From Bactrocera neohumeralis (Eukaryota; Arthropoda; Insecta; Diptera; Tephritidae): a stretch of DNA of 64,000 nt. This document shows positions 37,920 through 50,001 of the stretch, piece by piece (position 1 is the first letter of the stretch; each line of letters begins with the position of its first letter). The translations under genes and the position numbers were made by a program. The notes beneath the pieces were generated by a model. The model saw only the letters and a list, made by a program, of their open reading frames with translations. It did not search any database and was not told where the DNA came from. The stretch is from assembly GCF_024586455.1 (NCBI RefSeq), contig NC_065921.1:1922001-1986000 (forward strand). The letters run 5' to 3'.

Positions 37920-38682
37920 CAGGGTTTGCCCGAAAAGTAATAGGACTGAGCCGATTTAGAAAACTCCCCTCTGTCGCCTCAAAATGCATGCCTTTCATCG
38001 GCCTTTTCAAGCAAGGAAAGTCCGCGTGGGCCACATCTGGGCTGTAGGGCGGCTATATGGCAAGTGTGGGAACGTTGGGATGCCGGCCTAGGTTAGGTAG
38101 CTGTTCACAAGAAAGGCGGTTTGAACCCGAACGTTATGGTGCAACTTCCAATCAGCTGCGATGTTTTGTCGGACCCGATTGACGCTTTTTGATAATTTTA
38201 ACATCTGCGCAATTAAACAAATGCTTAGTCAACGGTCGGAGTTCAAAACTTTACGCACACGAGTCACATTGTCGGTGTTTGACGAAGTCGCAGTTCTCCC
38301 AGTACGGTCTTCATCAGCGACCTCTTCCCGGCCCTCCAAAAAAGCCTCGTGCTACCGAAACACAACACTTCTTGCTAAATCAACATCAGGGTAAGCCTGT
38401 TTGGTCATATCAAACGTCTCTGTCGCAGATTTACCGAGTTTTACAAAGAATTTAATCGCGTACCTCTGCTCTAACAAACGCTGCATTTTCGGCTTGCACC
38501 ACTCACAGAAACACGTCTCGCGAAAATGTTTGTCCTGACCCTCCAGGTGCTCGGAGACAACTGACCTGTCGCTCGATTGCTAGCTAGGAACACCCTCTAC
38601 CGAATTCAGTCGGTGCGCGCAGGCTCCAAAGTACAGTCGCTGCGGATGAAAATCAGTCCTATAACTTTCCGGACAAACCCTG
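37920..38682 (-). mobile_element. Mariner family M2, copy 2, 763-bp deletion derivative
   Basis: Ends match copy 1: CAGGGTTTGCCCGAAAAGTA at the left and, reversed, CAGGGTTTGTCCGGAAAGTT at the right; TA follows the right end while the left flank reads CT. The minus strand has N-terminal remnants (EQR.AIKF-like and a DLA.. segment), the GREEVADEDR linker region and a short piece from the far end. Most of the catalytic core is missing. Confidence 0.85.
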
Positions 38683-40887
38683 TATGTGAAAATGACCCTA
38701 GCTAACCTAACGCTTTTCCAAGGTACAGTTTTCCGATATTTAAAAATATAATTTTTCTAGTTTAAGTTCAATTTTATAATTTTGAAACTCTGTATCCCCT
38801 CGTGATTTATTATGGATAGTTTACTACTCTCCATTGGTGATAGGAGCACAAGACACAAGAGTCACAAAGTCTGTTAGTTCCTACTTATTTCCAAGTCCCA
38901 ATTAAGCGGATTCACAAAAAATAGTGAAGATAATTTCGAAATTCGTGCTACTTGGCGAGAAATCTTTAGGAAGTAATATCAAATTTAAAGAAACCTTATC
39001 ACAACTCTTCGCCCTATCACCTTTTGACAGTCAATATTTCATATTTACATTTCTTTTTTCACTTATTTGAAATTTACTCAATTTTCAATCTCCCAATGGA
39101 GTAAACAGAGGTGAGCGAATCAACCTCATGAGCTACTAATTACCCACCTGCCGGTACCACGTACTTAAAGGGTGTCCTGCGTGGCCTCTTAAGTGCATCT
39201 TATAAAAGCAGAATGCGATTAAAGCGAATATGTGAAAGAGTGAACGAGTGAAAGCTTAAGTCCGTAAAGTCGCTGGAGACGCCTGGTATATTCAGATGCG
39301 CGTTCGAATGCACTTATGTGTATCTGCACATATGGAAATACGTAAGTGTCTGTAATTAAATATATTTATGCGCATGCAAATGTGCGCATTATCCGTGCGG
39401 TCAGCAGACACTGATGAATATCCACATTAATTACGAACTCGTGTCACTCCTCATGCATATTCGCCATGGACCTGTGTTCGAACTTGACCAAATGGCCAAC
39501 TCGCCATAAAATCAGGTTAGATGACAAATTGAAATCGACACTGGTGGCAAGCAACGTTACAACTCAACGGTAAATAATTTTTGCCTCTCACTGCTTTGTG
39601 ATCTAATCTTAATCTTCATTCGAGATTAATTTCGCTGTGTTTCACTCAGGTTGAACATTTTCTCATTTCTCCAAATAGCGAGCTCTTTCTTGTAGGAAGT
39701 TTCTCCGAGTAAGCATACTGGAAGTAGTGAAACATTGTACTAACTTTCCCATGGCACTGTATCCTTTATTATTCATCTGTGATCTAACCATCGTCTGTCT
39801 AAAAACCTTACCTAATAACGTTGCCAGCACCGTATGCTCCTTTGCATAAGTATGTGTGTTGTTGTCATATGCATCTGTTTGCATATTAAATACAAGCACA
39901 CACACTCCTAGGCTTTCGCGCGTGCCTGCGATAAACATGCACGAGTAAATACATATGCCATGTGATGTCTGTAGTTGGACCACATTTCACTGCGAATGCA
40001 AATACAATGGTCACCAGGGCAGAGCAAATCGACTGCTGTGCGGCTTACCGGCTAGTCGAGTTAAGTACCTCCATTCTCTACTACCACCAAGGCGAGACAT
40101 CTGTGTTATCACGGCAAATTAACAGCTTGGGCTTGAATGCTTGGCTTCCAGAACATGCAAATGTTTGCATATAAAACATAAAACAAAAACAACTATGTCA
40201 TGCCAGGATATGCCGTGCTATGTTTTGCCAAGCCATGTCATGTTATATATAGCTAGTATATATGTGAGGCTTAGATATATAATATAATACGCTCCCAACC
40301 GTATCATCCCCTCCCCGTTTCAATTTCTATGCAAACGTCAAATATTTGAAATGGAAATGTCAGCTTAGAGACGCGTGTTTTGATTCTCTACTTAAGGCAG
40401 CTAATGTTGAATTCAAGCCACTAACCAGCTAAACAACCAAAGCACCCACCCGCCAACTGTTGGCATGGCACAACAATCGCTATAGCAAGCAAACAAGCCT
40501 CACTTTGATATTCTTCGAGCGGTTAGCTGGTCAACCAAGCAACCGCCCGCTGAGCCCATTATATTACGCCTGCCAATTATTAGCGGTAAAATGTTGAAAA
40601 GGATTAGTTGCTATACGCCTGCCGCAATTCAGAAAGGCAGCTCAACGACACGGCAATGGCGAACGGAAGGCCATTGTTTGCCTGAAATGAATGGATGGAT
40701 CGAAGTAAATGTCTGACTTGCCAAGATGTCAGATTGGCGCTGACTATCGGTTGCAGGCTGATTGCTGCAAGCCCACGTAGCCAACATAAGAAGTGAATTA
40801 AGATTATGAGATTTGAGAACTCAGCTTAAACTGCACGCTGTCACACCTACTGAAGACATTTAAACTGGACCTTGGATAGGAAAGGTA
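38683..40887. other. Intergenic, nothing recognised beyond one short repeat
   Basis: Contains the 33-bp repeat at 38860-38892 and a TGCCA-rich stretch at 40196-40245. No gene seen. Confidence 0.45.
38860..38892 (+). repeat. 33-bp dispersed repeat, unit 1
   Basis: AGTCACAAAGTCTGTTAGTT plus the next 13 bases match 56891-56923 with five differences. It may be a remnant of an unrecognised element. Confidence 0.4.
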
Positions 40888-41160
40888 TTGATACCCTGAA
40901 CTGCGTATATTAAGTTTGCAACGAAATTTGTAACATCCAAATGAGACCCTATTAAGTATATGCTTGTACATAACTGATCAGGGTTACGAGCTAAGTTGGT
41001 TTAGCCATGTCCTCCCGTCTTTCCGTCTGTATATATGCGAACTAGTCCCTAGTCCCTCAGGCCTTTTTTTTACCAAGACGTTCATTTATCGGAGTCGTCA
41101 ATATTGGTCATATACCATAAACTGACCGATCAAAATCGTTATGAGATCTTTTTATACTCA
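40888..41160 (+). repeat. Interspersed repeat (family R), copy 4, right-truncated
   Basis: It begins ATTGATACCCTGAACTGCGT, then ATATTAAGTTTGCAACGAAA, GGTTTAGCCATGTCCTCCCG, GTATATATGCGAACTAGTCC and AAACTGACCGATCAAAATCG. The terminal CAACCGAAGTTAAC-type block is absent. Confidence 0.6.
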
Positions 41161-42290
41161 TTTCTGCTCACATTATAGTGGCTCAAGTTCTCTCTCCAAC
41201 AATTTAACAAATGTGAATTATCAAAGATGTAATACCAAGCCTCTTCAGGCCTATTAAGTACATTACCGTTATGCCAAATACATAAATTTGTAAAATTTAC
41301 TCCAAATTGGAAAGCCACACATTGTGCCTTGTAATCAACCCAATAATTAAGTTATATCCCCAAAGTGTGAGAAAAGCAATCATCGCAACGGCCTCATTAA
41401 TAGCGCCATGGTAGCAAGACAAGCCGCTTTAACATGCAAGCCTACTGCAAATTTTCGTGAGCCCAAACAAACGCCAATTATAAATGTTGAAGTCGACACA
41501 TGTTGCTCTAAATCCCTTATTAATAGCTCTACGTACGCCCCTTTCACACCATTTATCGCATTAAAAGCAACTAGTACGGCTCGTGGCAAAAAACATGTTG
41601 ATGCTTCAATAGGTCACGCCGCCTCCGCCTCCGCCTCCGATTTACAAGCCGCTTGCCACCAACCGACCAACCGACCAGCCAGCCAAGCAGTTAATTCGCT
41701 TTTTAATCGGGGGTGGAGTCGGCTCGCTTAAATGGCATGTTTCGCTTTATAGTGGCATTTAACAAGGCATCCATCTTGCGTGACAGGCCTTTCATGTTGC
41801 TCCTGCCTACCGGCCGAGTCAGCTAAGTCATGCCAAGCAGAACTTGGCAAAAGCAAAAGGTTCATGTGAGTACATTCGGTTGGCCAGAGTTGGCAAACTT
41901 CACATCGGGCAGGTCGCCCAGTAACGACAAACAGTATGCCAACTATACTAAGTAGGGAGGAGGAGGAGATATTGGTCCGACACGCGATTTTAATTCATTC
42001 ATTCCTTTTCAGTTTTATTCGAAAGAACTTCGAAAAACAGGCTCCTAACTTTGAATAATAAAATACCTCCAAAGTAACAGCACAAACACAACCACTTTAC
42101 TGACGTCACAGAAGCTCTTTAAAAAATAAGCGACCAAAAACAGCTGGTGATAAGAAGAAGGAATATTTCGCGCTTATTGAGACAATGCCAGTTAACTTCA
42201 CTTCAAGTTTTTCAGAAAAGCAACATCTTTAGAAATTTACTGGTAAACTTCACTTCTGAAGAAAGATATTGGAAGAACCACCCCTTCGAT

Positions 42291-43400
42291 TAGGTTAGGT
42301 TAGAAGGCTCATCAAAGAACGCACGTGTACTACTATATGTAGTTCTTTGTGAGGCCAAAATAAAAATAGAAAAATAGAACTCCTGTGTTCGAACTTTTAA
42401 ATTACCTAAGAGCTGAGGCGTTTAATATCCATTCCCGCCAGCTCGCACCCCATTCTTAATGTACCCGAACGCGGAACTGTCAAGAGGGAAATGTTGAGTT
42501 GTTTTCACCTAATCTTCTTTCATACAGCTTCTGGAAATGGCATGTGGTAGGATTTCCAACCTTATTGCGTGGACGCCAATAGGGCTATGGCCCGTTAAAA
42601 GCTCCAAAACTAGGAAGAGGCTAGCCTTACTGAGAGCAAAGAGATCACTAGATCTCTTGCGATCGATTTTGGGCCAAAGGGCTTTTGAGACAACGAATGC
42701 ACGTGATGGTATCCTAGCGCTGCCCAAACTTCCGCGAAGCCCAGCTATCTAGTAGTAGAACAGAATAGGATGGTGGAGCATCGATCCGCTACCATTCTAC
42801 TGATAGCGATTCTAGACTGCGTTTTTGCCAGCTCACAGCTTTATAGTTTCTGACACCCATATCAGTCTTATCACAAAGACACTCGATGCTATTGACAGCG
42901 AGGTTAGGCACTCTTTCACCAGCCCCGAACGCATTGTTAAGATAAAGGTTAGTATCGCCGCTTTGCTATCTGAGTGGATGGTCACTTCTATGAAAGAGGC
43001 TGCTCTCCCGACTAAGTCACTGCTACCTTAGTGCCCTTGAATACACTGGAATAGTCAGGGAGTCCGAAGCTGGAGTTATTAGAGAGCTCCTGACAGTAAA
43101 CTCCTTCACCAACCTTCCCTCCAAGTTTTGTCCCATCTGAAAAGAAGCTCACAGCCCCTCTCTCACAACTCCCTTGCCGGTATATGGATAGAGAAGAAAC
43201 CGCCAAAGTTAGGTTTGGCGACTCCATGTTCCCAGTGATCCGGTATGAAGTCAAAGTGAGTGAGGGTTTCCGAATGTTCAGAAACGTGTTCTTTTAGGAA
43301 CCCAGACTCTCTTATCTTGATGGATATTTTGGCAGCCTTTCCCTTCACTGTACCTTTATTTATCTTTTTGACTAAACGATGCAAACGACGACTCTTACGA
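42291..43400 (-). mobile_element. RNase-H LINE fragment (family L2), copy 2
   Basis: On the minus strand, KGKAAKISIKIRESGFLKEH and SETLTHFDFIPDHWEHGVAK precede an RNase H start FFSDGTKLGGKVGEGVYCQE and SSFGLPDYSSVFKGTKVAV, where the catalytic aspartate of the SDG motif is visible. Further on comes SKASLFLVLELLTGHSPIGV and HAIRLEILPH, the usual post-RNase H zinc-knuckle region, here degraded. The left boundary on the plus strand is GATTAGGTTAGGTTAGAAGG. The RT domain is not in this copy. Frames are broken. Confidence 0.75.
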
Positions 43401-44494
43401 TTGTTTGAATAGCGAAAGAATGCTCCCGCTGCGTAATCCTGTTCATGCCGTATTGCGTTTTTCGGGTCCGAATGTTTTTTTAAGACTTATCGAGGCATTT
43501 GATAATTGATTTACGTCGTATGCGGAAGATCTGGAGAAATACAATCAAAAAGTATGAATTAACTACTACAAATAAATACATTTGTTAGTCCCCATCTGGC
43601 AACTCTAGTAACTGCTGTCAGGCGGTTTTAAGGAACGATCTCAAATCATTACCATTTGCCCCATATTTAGAGCCCATGTTTTAAATTCTGAAATTTTTTG
43701 ACGCAAGCGGATTAGACCAAAGGTGAAATGCGATGGAAGCTCGTCTCCACAACAAATTCCAAGTTTGTTTCCCAACACAAACGTTTCCATATTTGCGCTG
43801 TAATCAATTATTTAGCAAGAGATAGCGACACAACCAAGTGCCACAAAGAAGTTCCACGAAAGCAATGCTGAATTTTTAATCGGTTGCTGAAACAATTACG
43901 TACATACATATGTACATATATGAATGTCACATAACTGTAAACCCAGCGCAGTGTAGAGTTTATGAACTTATTTACTTACGAGGCGAATTCAAACGGGTAA
44001 CTGTGCATGTTTGTGTGTTCGCGTGCATCCACTAGTTTTTATTATTGCTGTAAATTACTGTAACTGCTCGGGTAACCCAAAATATCGTTGCTTGTGCATC
44101 CACCATATCAAACGCCGACTTCGCAGTCGCCTTTCACACACCCTTTGCGGGCGAAATGCATTCCTGAAACGACTGCCACGACTGCCACTCACTCTCCGCG
44201 ACGCTGCGCTGCGCTGACATGCAACATGTGGAAAATCGTAAATCAACTGGCCGCAGGAAAATATGTAAATGCACACATAGAATGCACACACACACACACG
44301 TGCAAACCATTAACGATATATGCATGTGGAATCAGATGTTTCTTCCCAGCAGTAAAAATCAACAGAATATTCTCTTTGACAACTTCATTTGCATTCAATG
44401 CCCGCAGGTGCACATGTGTGGAACATAGAATTACTGCTTTTCAATTAAAAGGCGATGAGAAGAATAGACAAATTTGTAGATCTATGGAAAATAG

Positions 44495-45178
44495 TCTAAC
44501 TAGTGGCATGTGCCGCTCGGAAGATTCCCTCTTTGTCTCGGGATCATACTCGAAGATCCATTACTCGTCACCTGTGATTACGTTATTCAAAAATCCACTC
44601 CCCACAATTTCTGGTCGTTAGTGAGCACTTTCGGAATCATCTTTGCGCACACCTTGCGCATGTTGAAGTGTTTCGTCACAATGTCATGAATCACGGATAG
44701 CTTGGTAAACTTAACATCTGGGCAATTAAACGAACACTTAGTCGACGGGCTGAGTTCAAAACTTTGCTCACACGAGTTACATTGTCGGTGTTTGTCGAAA
44801 TCACAGGTCTCCCAGTACGGTCTTCATCAGCGACCTCTTCCCGGCCCTCCGAAAAAGCACACACACAACTTCTTGCTAAAGCATCTTCTGGGTAAGCCTG
44901 CTTGATCATATCAAGCGTCTTTGTCGTAGATTTACTGAGTTTCAGACAGAATTTAATCGCGTAGCTCTAACGAACGCTGCATTTTCGGCTTGCACCACTC
45001 ACAAAAATACGTCCCGCGAAAATGTTTGTCCTGACCCTCTAGGTACTCGGAGACAACTGACCAGTCGCTCGTTCGTTAGCTAAGAACGCCCTCTACCGAA
45101 TCCAGTCAGTGCGCGCACGCTCCAAAGTACAGTCCCTACGGAAGAAAATCAGTCCTATTACTTTCCGGACAAACCTTG
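44495..45178 (-). mobile_element. Mariner family M2, copy 3, truncated
   Basis: The right end, reversed, is CAAGGTTTGTCCGGAAAGTA with TA after it. The minus strand contains MIKQAYPEDALARS, SEGREEVADEDRTGRPVIST, NTDNVTRVSKVLNSARRLSV and RLIAQMLSLPSYP, a KVCAKMI-like stretch, a segment like the first catalytic aspartate (GDE, then a stop, then WIFEYDPETKRESS) and ERHMPL. The element breaks off there, so its left terminal repeat and the last two catalytic residues are missing. This copy keeps the middle that copies 1 and 2 have lost. Confidence 0.85.
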
Positions 45179-46892
45179 TATTTCATTCACAAGATCCCAG
45201 CCTCCAAAGCAGCAGCTGGATGCTGGACATCCTCATGCTACAAGCAAATCTTGTAAAATCAATCTTAACCGACTTCCAAAAGGATTGACTCCAAATCCTT
45301 ATCTTCTCGGTGCGGCGGTTCACTCACAAAAATAAATTTTAAATCACACTAAGTTCCTGATCAATGCTCGACTTAACGAAAGCAAGAGAAAGCAAAAGGC
45401 AACGGAACATAACTAACAAACAGTAAATAGAAAACGGTGCCACACACACCAGCGGTTATGTTTGTGTTAGGTTAAGAAAATTTACACCGGGCCCGGGACT
45501 GAGCCATTAGACGGTCATCTGGGTCATGAGTGCGGCAACATTTTGGGTTATAAATATCGGCCACTAACCCGAGAAAACAATTCAACAAACAGTTCGATAA
45601 CCTTTGACAATGTGGAAAAGACAAAAGCACTTTGCTGAACGTATGCGGCCAGCGGGACGTCGCACCCCCCGATTGGGGATAGCGATTGCCACTGACTGCG
45701 TGTGTGTGTGTGTGCGAGGGTAGATGTGGGCGCTTATGTTTTGCATTGCAGCGAGCGCCAAGGATGTGCTGTCGAATTTGATTTATGCATGCCTGCTGAA
45801 CGGGGTCAAGGCACGCTCATATTTCTACGCCAGCTGCGGCAGGAGCGCGTGTGGCAGCGTTGAGCAGCGGGTGGAGGTTGGCCAAGCGCGCCGCAATCCA
45901 AATGCAGACTTTGTGCTGTTTCGAAGCGTCCAAATGTGTGTGCGTGGTGTGTGCTATGAAGCTGGGAATGAACATTCGCCAACTGTATAGCATAACGGTA
46001 TCGAGCTTTCTAGCGCATATGTGGCTTGCGAAGTGTTTCACTGTAACTGTAATTCTATACAAGCACTATTGTTTATGCACTTCACCTTTTCGCATTTTAT
46101 TTGCTGCTTTTTCACTCGCCCCACGTCAGCAAAAAAACAATATATTTTTTCAAGTTTTTTGCCAGCTGCTTAGCTCTTCTCTGGCGCGCACTTAGTCAAA
46201 CTGGCATCGACACTTAATAAAAATCAGAGCAATAGCGCCCCGATGGAAAGCAAAAGGTATGCCATTTGATCCAGCCATCTCGGCTGCCGATAACCCTTCC
46301 ACAAATAATACAACAAGTGTACACTTGTCTTCCTGGTGTTAGTCAACAACCTTCCCTGCGGCTCTCCTTGCAGCAGGGAATGCCTATTTATCCTGCTGGC
46401 GTCTGCAACCTCCTCGGCTGCGTGCTTTTAGCGTAATTTATGGCATTGTTGTGGGTCGAAGCGAAAGACGAACACCAAAATAAGTTACACAGCTGCAAAA
46501 AGGTGCTGACGCTGGCGCTTTATATTTGCCTCGGAACCCCCAAAAACGAAACGTTGTTAGATAACAGAGGGTGGTTGGCTGAAGGCTTGTGGCAAATCTG
46601 TTTAGGTGATTTGCTTTTAAATTTTATTTTATTATGGACTTATTATCGGCATTTGCCAATGGTGTACATACACACATGTCTGCGTAAGTATGTATGTGTG
46701 TACTACGGAAATTGAAAGCGTTCCACGAAATTTATTTGTGAGATTTATTTATTATTTGGAATAAACTAGAATTCCAATACTGATATTTTCGCCACAAGTA
46801 GAGACATACAGAAGGTGCTCTAAGTACCTGACGAACATTTTCAAAAGATCGTCGATTTCTTCATACACATAATTTTGTCCTAACTGCTCTTA
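45179..46892. other. Intergenic, nothing recognised
   Basis: GTTAGGTTAAG at 45467 and the GC-rich block ACCGGGCCCGGGACTGAGCC may be a transposon end. A (TG)n run lies at 45700-45715. No gene seen. Confidence 0.4.
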
Positions 46893-47535
46893 CAGGGTTT
46901 GTCCGGAAGGTTATAGGATTTTCTTCGGCCGCGACTGTACTTCGGAGCGTGCGCGCACCGACTGGATTCGATAGAGGACGTTACTAGCTAACGAACGAGC
47001 GACTGGACAGTTGTCTCCGAGCACCTGGAGGGTCAGGACAAACATTTTCGCGGGACGTATTTTTATGAGTGAAACTCAGTAAACCTGCGACAGAGACGTT
47101 TGTTATGATAAAGCGAGCTTACTCACATGTTACTTTAGCAAGAAGGGGTGTTTTTCGGTGGCACCCGGCCTTTTTGCAGGGCGGGAAGAGGTCGCTGATG
47201 AAGACCGTGCTGGGAGACTTGCGACTTAGACAAACACCTTTTTTGACATCAAAGGCATGGACTACTATGAATTTGTTTGTCCTGGACAAACCGTCAACGC
47301 CACGTTTTACGGGAAGTCTTCAAGAGACTCAAACGAAGGGTCGATCGGGTCCGACAAGACATCGCAGCTGATTAGAAGTTGTACCACCACAAGCAGCATG
47401 CACCTCGGCTCTCAAGGCTATTCCGGAGAATGCATTCCGTGACGCCTTCAATGCAGAAGGAGCCTATTTTGAAAGTTTTTAAAGATTTGTAAAGATTAAA
47501 TCGACTCAGTCCTATTACTTTGCGGGCAAATCATG
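46893..47535 (+). mobile_element. Mariner family M2, copy 4, 643-bp deletion derivative
   Basis: Both ends are present: CAGGGTTTGTCCGGAAGGTT at the left and, reversed, CATGATTTGCCCGCAAAGTA at the right, flanked by TA at 46891-46892 and 47536-47537. It lies in the opposite orientation to the other copies. Plus-strand remnants are SATETFVMIKRAY-like, TLARRGVFRWHPAFLQGGKR and an EFVCPGQTVNATFYG piece. The core is deleted. Confidence 0.87.
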
Positions 47536-48931
47536 TATCTAACGTTTTCAGCTCCACACGAACTATAAACTGCGGAATCTTAAACTTTTAAAACTTTCGA
47601 ATTGACTCTTAAACAGCTTTTGAAAACTTGGAATTATTTGGCAAAAAAGTCTTGCCGCGTCGGACGTTGCTTCGACCGCGATTACCTTTTCTGTCGTCCA
47701 ATATTTTTTCTGTGCTTTTAGTCACTTCCGCCGCGAATGGCAGCCCAACAACCTGGCAACGCAGCCATTCAGCTCAATTTGTGCTGCGGCATTGAGTGCC
47801 AAGTTGGCCCATTAAATATTTTTCGCATTTACCCGCAAATGTGCCAGGTGCATAAGTGGCACACCTTTTCATACTTTCTTATTGTTGTCAGCATAATGAG
47901 AATGTCGTTGCCTTCGTCAGCGCAGCGACAGCTGTTCCCTCCATCTCCACTTCCATGCCACACACCACACCAGCGCATTCAACAGCATTCAAAAAATTTA
48001 AAATGATGGAAAAAAGGTCACTGCATAACAATATCCTACTTGACCGCCTTCAACGCAACAACACGTTCAACACCTTCGCCATTCGGGCGTCCTGGCTGTT
48101 GTGCGTTCCTGACGAATCGTTCGCCACCGACCGACTGGATGTGGCGAGCGCCGGCAGTGGCTCATCAGTGGCAATTTGAATGGTCATTCCGTATCCTTTC
48201 TTTCGGCTTCATTGAATTTTTTCCTGCCCTCATTGTTGGCATTTTTCGTAGCTTTAAACTTAACACATTTACGCATTGTTGTTTTTGGTATTGTCTTGTA
48301 TTCAGCTCCGTTTCTTTGTTTGGGTTTTGTTTTCATTGCGAATAATTGCTTGAAAGCCAGTGAAAGACATTAAATGAGTTTTCACGGATGAATCATTTGG
48401 CTGGAATGACGCAAACAATTGACCCGGGTCGAGCAGCAGCAGCACCATCAGCACCAGCAGCTTATGAAAGTGCAACGAAGTGGCCACATCAACGCGTCAT
48501 CACGTGGTCGGCTCCACATCCGTCGCCTCGGTGCCATCCAAGCGTTGACCGAATAAATGGGCGAGCGCGCTAAGCGCAAATGAATCATTAACAATGGCCG
48601 CAACATCGCCAACGAACACGAACAAATGGTAATGCGCACAGGTAAATAAACACTTTTCAGGCGACGGGCTCCCATTTAAGATATTTTTTCTTAATTCTCT
48701 TGCTTGCCAATTTTCGTTTTGGTGTCACTAATTGCCGTCATTTAAATCGCAACGGCGGTCTGAAATAAAAGGCCGCGACGAGCTTGCTCTTTCATTTCTA
48801 CTCTCATCTATAATTCAATCGTGTCTGCTCGATATTTTCTTCTGAGAACACCTTTATTAATGTTTGAAGACCTGTAGGTTCGCGGACTTAGAACATAATT
48901 TGGATAACATAATTGTTGAAATACCATCTGA
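47536..48931. other. Intergenic, nothing recognised
   Basis: Mixed-composition DNA with short frames only; no domain, repeat or RNA gene identified. Confidence 0.45.
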
Positions 48932-49999
48932 TCAAATTTTACCCAAAATGTTACCCTTAAACTTTTTGAGTTTTGGAAACAAAAACAAATCTGAAGAATT
49001 TGGTGGATGCTCCAACAATTCGAACTTTAATTCATGGTTCTTAGCCAATGTCAAAATGCTCTTGTGACACGGTGCATTGTCCTGAAGAAAAAAGATCTTA
49101 TTCTTCTGCAAACCGGGTCTTTTTTCACGAATTTTTTCTTTCAACTGGTCCAAGAGATTGCAATAATATTCAAAATTAATTGTTTTACTAGTTTGCAAGT
49201 AATCCATAAACAAAATTCCTCTCGCATCCCAAGGAACTGATGCCATAACCTTCTTGGCCGATTTCCGGACACGAACTAATTTCGCAGCCGGACAACAAGG
49301 TCACACCACTCTTTAGCCTCTTGCTTTGATTCAGGATCATGGTGATAGACCCAAGTCTCATCCATAGTGATGAATCGACGAAAAAAATGTACTTTATTAT
49401 TTTTAAAACGCTCCAAATGTTGCTGAGAAAGTCGCATTCGAGTGTGTTATTGTTCCTTTGTTAGCGAATGCGGCATCCTCTGTGCACACAGCTTTCTAAA
49501 ACCCAAAATTTCACTTAAAATATGGCTCACACTGCCTAATGAGATGTGTAGAGTCTTTACCAAATCTCTCTGAGTCAATCGACGATCTTCCAAAACCATA
49601 TCCTGTATTTTGGCTATGATTCCTGGTGTTGATGCGCTTTTTGGACGTCCTTCACGTGGATCGTTTTCAAGGCTTGTACGACCACGTTTAAATTCAGCAA
49701 CCCATTTTTGTACTGCTCTAACTGTAGTTGAACAATCATAATACACTTTTAACATTCATTCGTGAATTTCTTTTGGTGCTACACCTTCCAAAAATTGGAA
49801 TTTTATCACAGCACGATATTCAATTTCTCCCATGGTAAAAAAATACTGTAACACGGCGACACTAAATTTCTTGTAAGCAAAGAATGAATTGAAAGATCAC
49901 TTATATTCATATAAAGAGTGTACCAACAAAACAAACAAAAATTTGGGCTGGTAGCAATGCCCTCTCTTGTCGAACTACAAAACTTATTGAAAAACCTGG
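48932..49999 (-). mobile_element. Mariner element (family M3), one terminal repeat, inactive
   Basis: The minus strand starts MGEIEYRAVIKFQFLEGVAP near 49833, hits a TGA after EIHE, then reads MLKVYYDCSTTVRAVQKWVA and SLENDPREGRPKSASTPGI to KLCAQRMPHSLTKEQ. The catalytic part gives FITMDETWVYHHDPESKQEA, then DARGILFMDYLQTSKTINFE and FFLQDNAPCHKSIL; the third-aspartate region EHPPNSSDLFLF has lost residues. The right end reads TTGAAAAACCTGG and then TA. The left terminal repeat is not recognisable. Stops and frameshifts show it is dead. Confidence 0.85.
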
Positions 50000-50001
50000 T
50001 A

